This document shows, piece by piece, positions 62,487-64,000 of a stretch of DNA of 64,000 nucleotides. Source of the DNA: Rhodoferax ferrireducens T118 (GTDB lineage: Bacteria; Pseudomonadota; Gammaproteobacteria; Burkholderiales; Burkholderiaceae_C); assembly GCF_000013605.1 (NCBI RefSeq), contig NC_007908.1:4402001-4466000 (forward strand), given 5' to 3'. The notes under the pieces were generated by a model that was given only the letters and a program-made list of their open reading frames with translations, searched no databases and was not told the origin of the DNA. The translations under genes and the position numbers were made by a program. How positions within the stretch are numbered: the stretch's first letter is position 1; each line of letters begins with the position of its first letter.

Positions 62487-62986
62487 CGCAGTTCATTCCT
62501 GAATTTCCATTCACCCTGGACCGCCGGGCCATTGAACAATTACTGCCCCACCGTGGGCCGATCTTTGCCTGCAAGCAGTTGATCGCGCGGGGCCCGCGCG
62601 CCTACACGGCCATTGCCAACTGGCCACTGGACAACGCTGTGGTCCAGGGACACTTCCCCGGCTTTCCGCTGGTGCCCGGAGTCATGCTGATTGAATCGGT
62701 GACCCAACTTGCCGGGGCCGGCTTGCTCAGTGCCGACAGCTACGTGCAGTCCCTGCCCAATGAACGTATTGGTGTGCTGGCATCGGTGCGGCGTTGTGCC
62801 TTCAAGCGCCCGGTGCAGCCGGAACAGGATGTCACGTTTGAGATCACCTGCCGCCAGATCGGTGCGGATGCCGTGCAGGTGAATGCCCAGGCCCTGGTAG
62901 ATGGCATTGAAGTGGCCCAACTGGAAACCCTGATGGTCTACGCCGACAAAACGCAGTTTTCCGCCGTCATGGGGTGGGCCGCCTGA
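62483..62986 (+). CDS. FabZ-like 3-hydroxyacyl-ACP dehydratase
   Basis: 167 aa. IEQLLPHRGPIFACKQL and GHFPGFPLVPGVMLIESVTQLAG are the FabZ landmarks, with the catalytic His in GHFPGFP and the Glu in LIES. It is slightly longer than FabZ at both ends. With the preceding ACP and KS it could run a fatty-acid-like cycle dedicated to the locus. It is the last gene of the pigment region; 37 bp later the DUF3014 gene ends on the other strand. Confidence 0.9.
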   Translation: MTQFIPEFPFTLDRRAIEQLLPHRGPIFACKQLIARGPRAYTAIANWPLDNAVVQGHFPGFPLVPGVMLIESVTQLAGAGLLSADSYVQSLPNERIGVLASVRRCAFKRPVQPEQDVTFEITCRQIGADAVQVNAQALVDGIEVAQLETLMVYADKTQFSAVMGWAA

Positions 62987-63023
62987 CCCAGCATGAAGGC
63001 CAGGGCCGGCGTCATGGCGCTCT

Positions 63024-63902
63024 CTAACGGGGCACCACGCGTTTGATGAGTTGCTGGCGGACCGCGCTGAGTTTCACCTTCAGCCGGCGTTCGTTGACCG
63101 ACCCGACGCGCAGCATGATTTTTTGGCCGGCTGACAGCGACTCAAAAGCCGGATTGGAAAACTCGTAGCGCACCCAGGGTTGCAGCGACGCAACCGATCC
63201 TTTGACCTCGGTCAGGTGAACCTGAATCGGCTCGTCGGCACCGGGCGTGGCGAGCAGTTGGTCAATCACCGCAATCAGCCGGTCGTTGAAGTAAGCCTTG
63301 GGGTAACCCAATTCTTCATACGCCTGTTGCAGCAAGGGGTACATGCGAATGTACAAATCGACGGCCTTGCCCGTGTCTACCGATTCGGCCAGCAGCACCA
63401 GCGGCGTGTAGCGCTGGCTGTTGTCGGCGTTGATGACGCTGCCGCCCGCGCGTTCTTCAACCATGAAGCGGCCAGGCGTCGGCTTGATGGGCCACAGCAT
63501 GGGCGGCGCGTGGGAGCGTCCGAGGTTATCGACCGTGGCGACCAGGCGGCGCGGAAATTCATCAAGCGCCAAGAACTCAAGAACCGCCTTACGCCCCAGA
63601 AGATCGGTCAACACCGTACCCAAATCAGCCGCCTTCAAGGGGAGCGCCTGCGCGGGCTGTGCTTCGACCGGGTACTGGACCACCGGCTCTGCGGGCGCCG
63701 CAGCCGATTCGGGGGCGGCCGGTGCCGCCGCGGGTTCGGGTGCGGGCGCAGCCGCAACAGGCGTCTGGGGCGCGGGCCGGGACATGTTCCACCAAAGCGC
63801 TGCCGCGCCGATGATCGCCGCGCCGATGACGACGGCCAGCAGCGTGCGTCGTGCCGTGCTCATGCTGCTGGCGGCGCAAGCCTGGGGGCTGTCATCGCGC
63901 AT
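63024..63902 (-). CDS. DUF3014-family membrane-anchored protein
   Basis: 292 aa, with an alternative start 13 codons in (MSTARRTLLAVV). One membrane helix (LLAVVIGAAIIGAAALWW) is followed by an Ala/Pro/Glu-rich linker of about 45 residues and a periplasmic domain beginning LGTVLTDLLGRKAVLEFLALDEFPRR in adjoining helices, with NLGRSHAPPMLWPIKPTPG and RYTPLVLLAESVD. This is the DUF3014 pattern, and its function is unknown. It appears to be ordinary chromosome outside the pigment locus. Confidence 0.85.
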   Translation of the reverse strand: MRDDSPQACAASSMSTARRTLLAVVIGAAIIGAAALWWNMSRPAPQTPVAAAPAPEPAAAPAAPESAAAPAEPVVQYPVEAQPAQALPLKAADLGTVLTDLLGRKAVLEFLALDEFPRRLVATVDNLGRSHAPPMLWPIKPTPGRFMVEERAGGSVINADNSQRYTPLVLLAESVDTGKAVDLYIRMYPLLQQAYEELGYPKAYFNDRLIAVIDQLLATPGADEPIQVHLTEVKGSVASLQPWVRYEFSNPAFESLSAGQKIMLRVGSVNERRLKVKLSAVRQQLIKRVVPR

Positions 63903-63917
63903 TCTGTTCGTATAGCC

Positions 63918-64000
63918 ATGCGTTTAATTATCTGCCTGCCCCTGGTGCCAGGACGCAACCGGATGTATCAGCGGCTGTTGCACGGGTGTCGCACCGCTTG
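63918..64000 (+). CDS. Start of a reading frame cut by the window edge
   Basis: An ATG opens a frame reading MRLIICLPLVPGRNRMYQ that is still open at the last base. Only 27 codons are visible, so no family is assigned. It is divergent from the DUF3014 gene with a 15-bp gap. It may be a true gene start or chance. Confidence 0.35.
   Translation, partial: MRLIICLPLVPGRNRMYQRLLHGCRTA

Noticed and set aside
1..64000. tRNA, rRNA, CRISPR arrays, intact transposases or integrases
   Set aside because: None were recognised on reading both strands. Small divergent RNAs could still be missed without a covariance search.

Overview
The window looks like a chromosomal segment of a betaproteobacterium, most likely a Comamonadaceae member of the Rhodoferax/Polaromonas type. 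It is GC-rich. The order TerC - sucD - sucC - argC - recX - recA - MarR - two-component system fits that group, and so do short palindromic intergenic repeats I know from these genomes. I saw no rRNA, tRNA, CRISPR array or intact insertion sequence.

Layout. 1-8352: the tail of a chemoreceptor, then a minus-strand signalling block: GAF-containing GspE/PilB-type ATPase, metallo-beta-lactamase-fold hydrolase, FHA protein, PP2C phosphatase and CHASE2 Ser/Thr kinase. 8561-23023: housekeeping genes (TerC protein, sucCD with a clear terminator, argC, recX, recA behind a candidate LexA box, a regulator/kinase pair, birA, a SET protein, topB fused to a SWIB domain, and a DTW-domain tRNA-modification gene). 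23040-27110: a small accessory patch, partly AT-rich, with two exported proteins of unknown function and several gene remnants (MBL-fold fragment, DUF4143 ATPase tail, frameshifted antitoxin). A 19-bp direct repeat of the topB 3' end lies near its far edge. 27115-34372: PEBP protein, acetoacetyl-CoA synthetase with two repeat elements inserted in frame, SEC-C protein, an unusual E1alpha-E1beta-lone lipoyl domain-lipoate ligase operon, and a DUF1345 membrane protein.

34684-62986 is a roughly 28-kb pigment locus of flexirubin type. A minus-strand operon (43034 to 34684) carries dialkylresorcinol genes: DarB-like KASIII, DarA-like aromatase, their own ACP, a ketosynthase and KS-like partner, a BtrH-like protein, an ABC exporter and a PAP2 phosphatase. 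A divergent plus-strand run (43194 to 56993) holds an aryl polyene type II PKS: ACP, KS with chain-length factor, two hotdog dehydratases, aryl-acid adenylating enzyme, ketoreductase, acyltransferases, LolA-like carrier and MMPL exporter. Accessory genes include a NodB deacetylase, a second chain-length-factor copy, a hydrolase and an orphan secreted protein. A minus-strand tailoring operon (60690 to 56990: KS, acyltransferase, glycosyltransferase, methyltransferase) and a divergent ACP-KS-FabZ operon (60953 to 62986) complete it. The inferred product is an outer-membrane aryl polyene, probably esterified to a dialkylresorcinol. The window ends with a DUF3014 gene and a cut-off reading frame.
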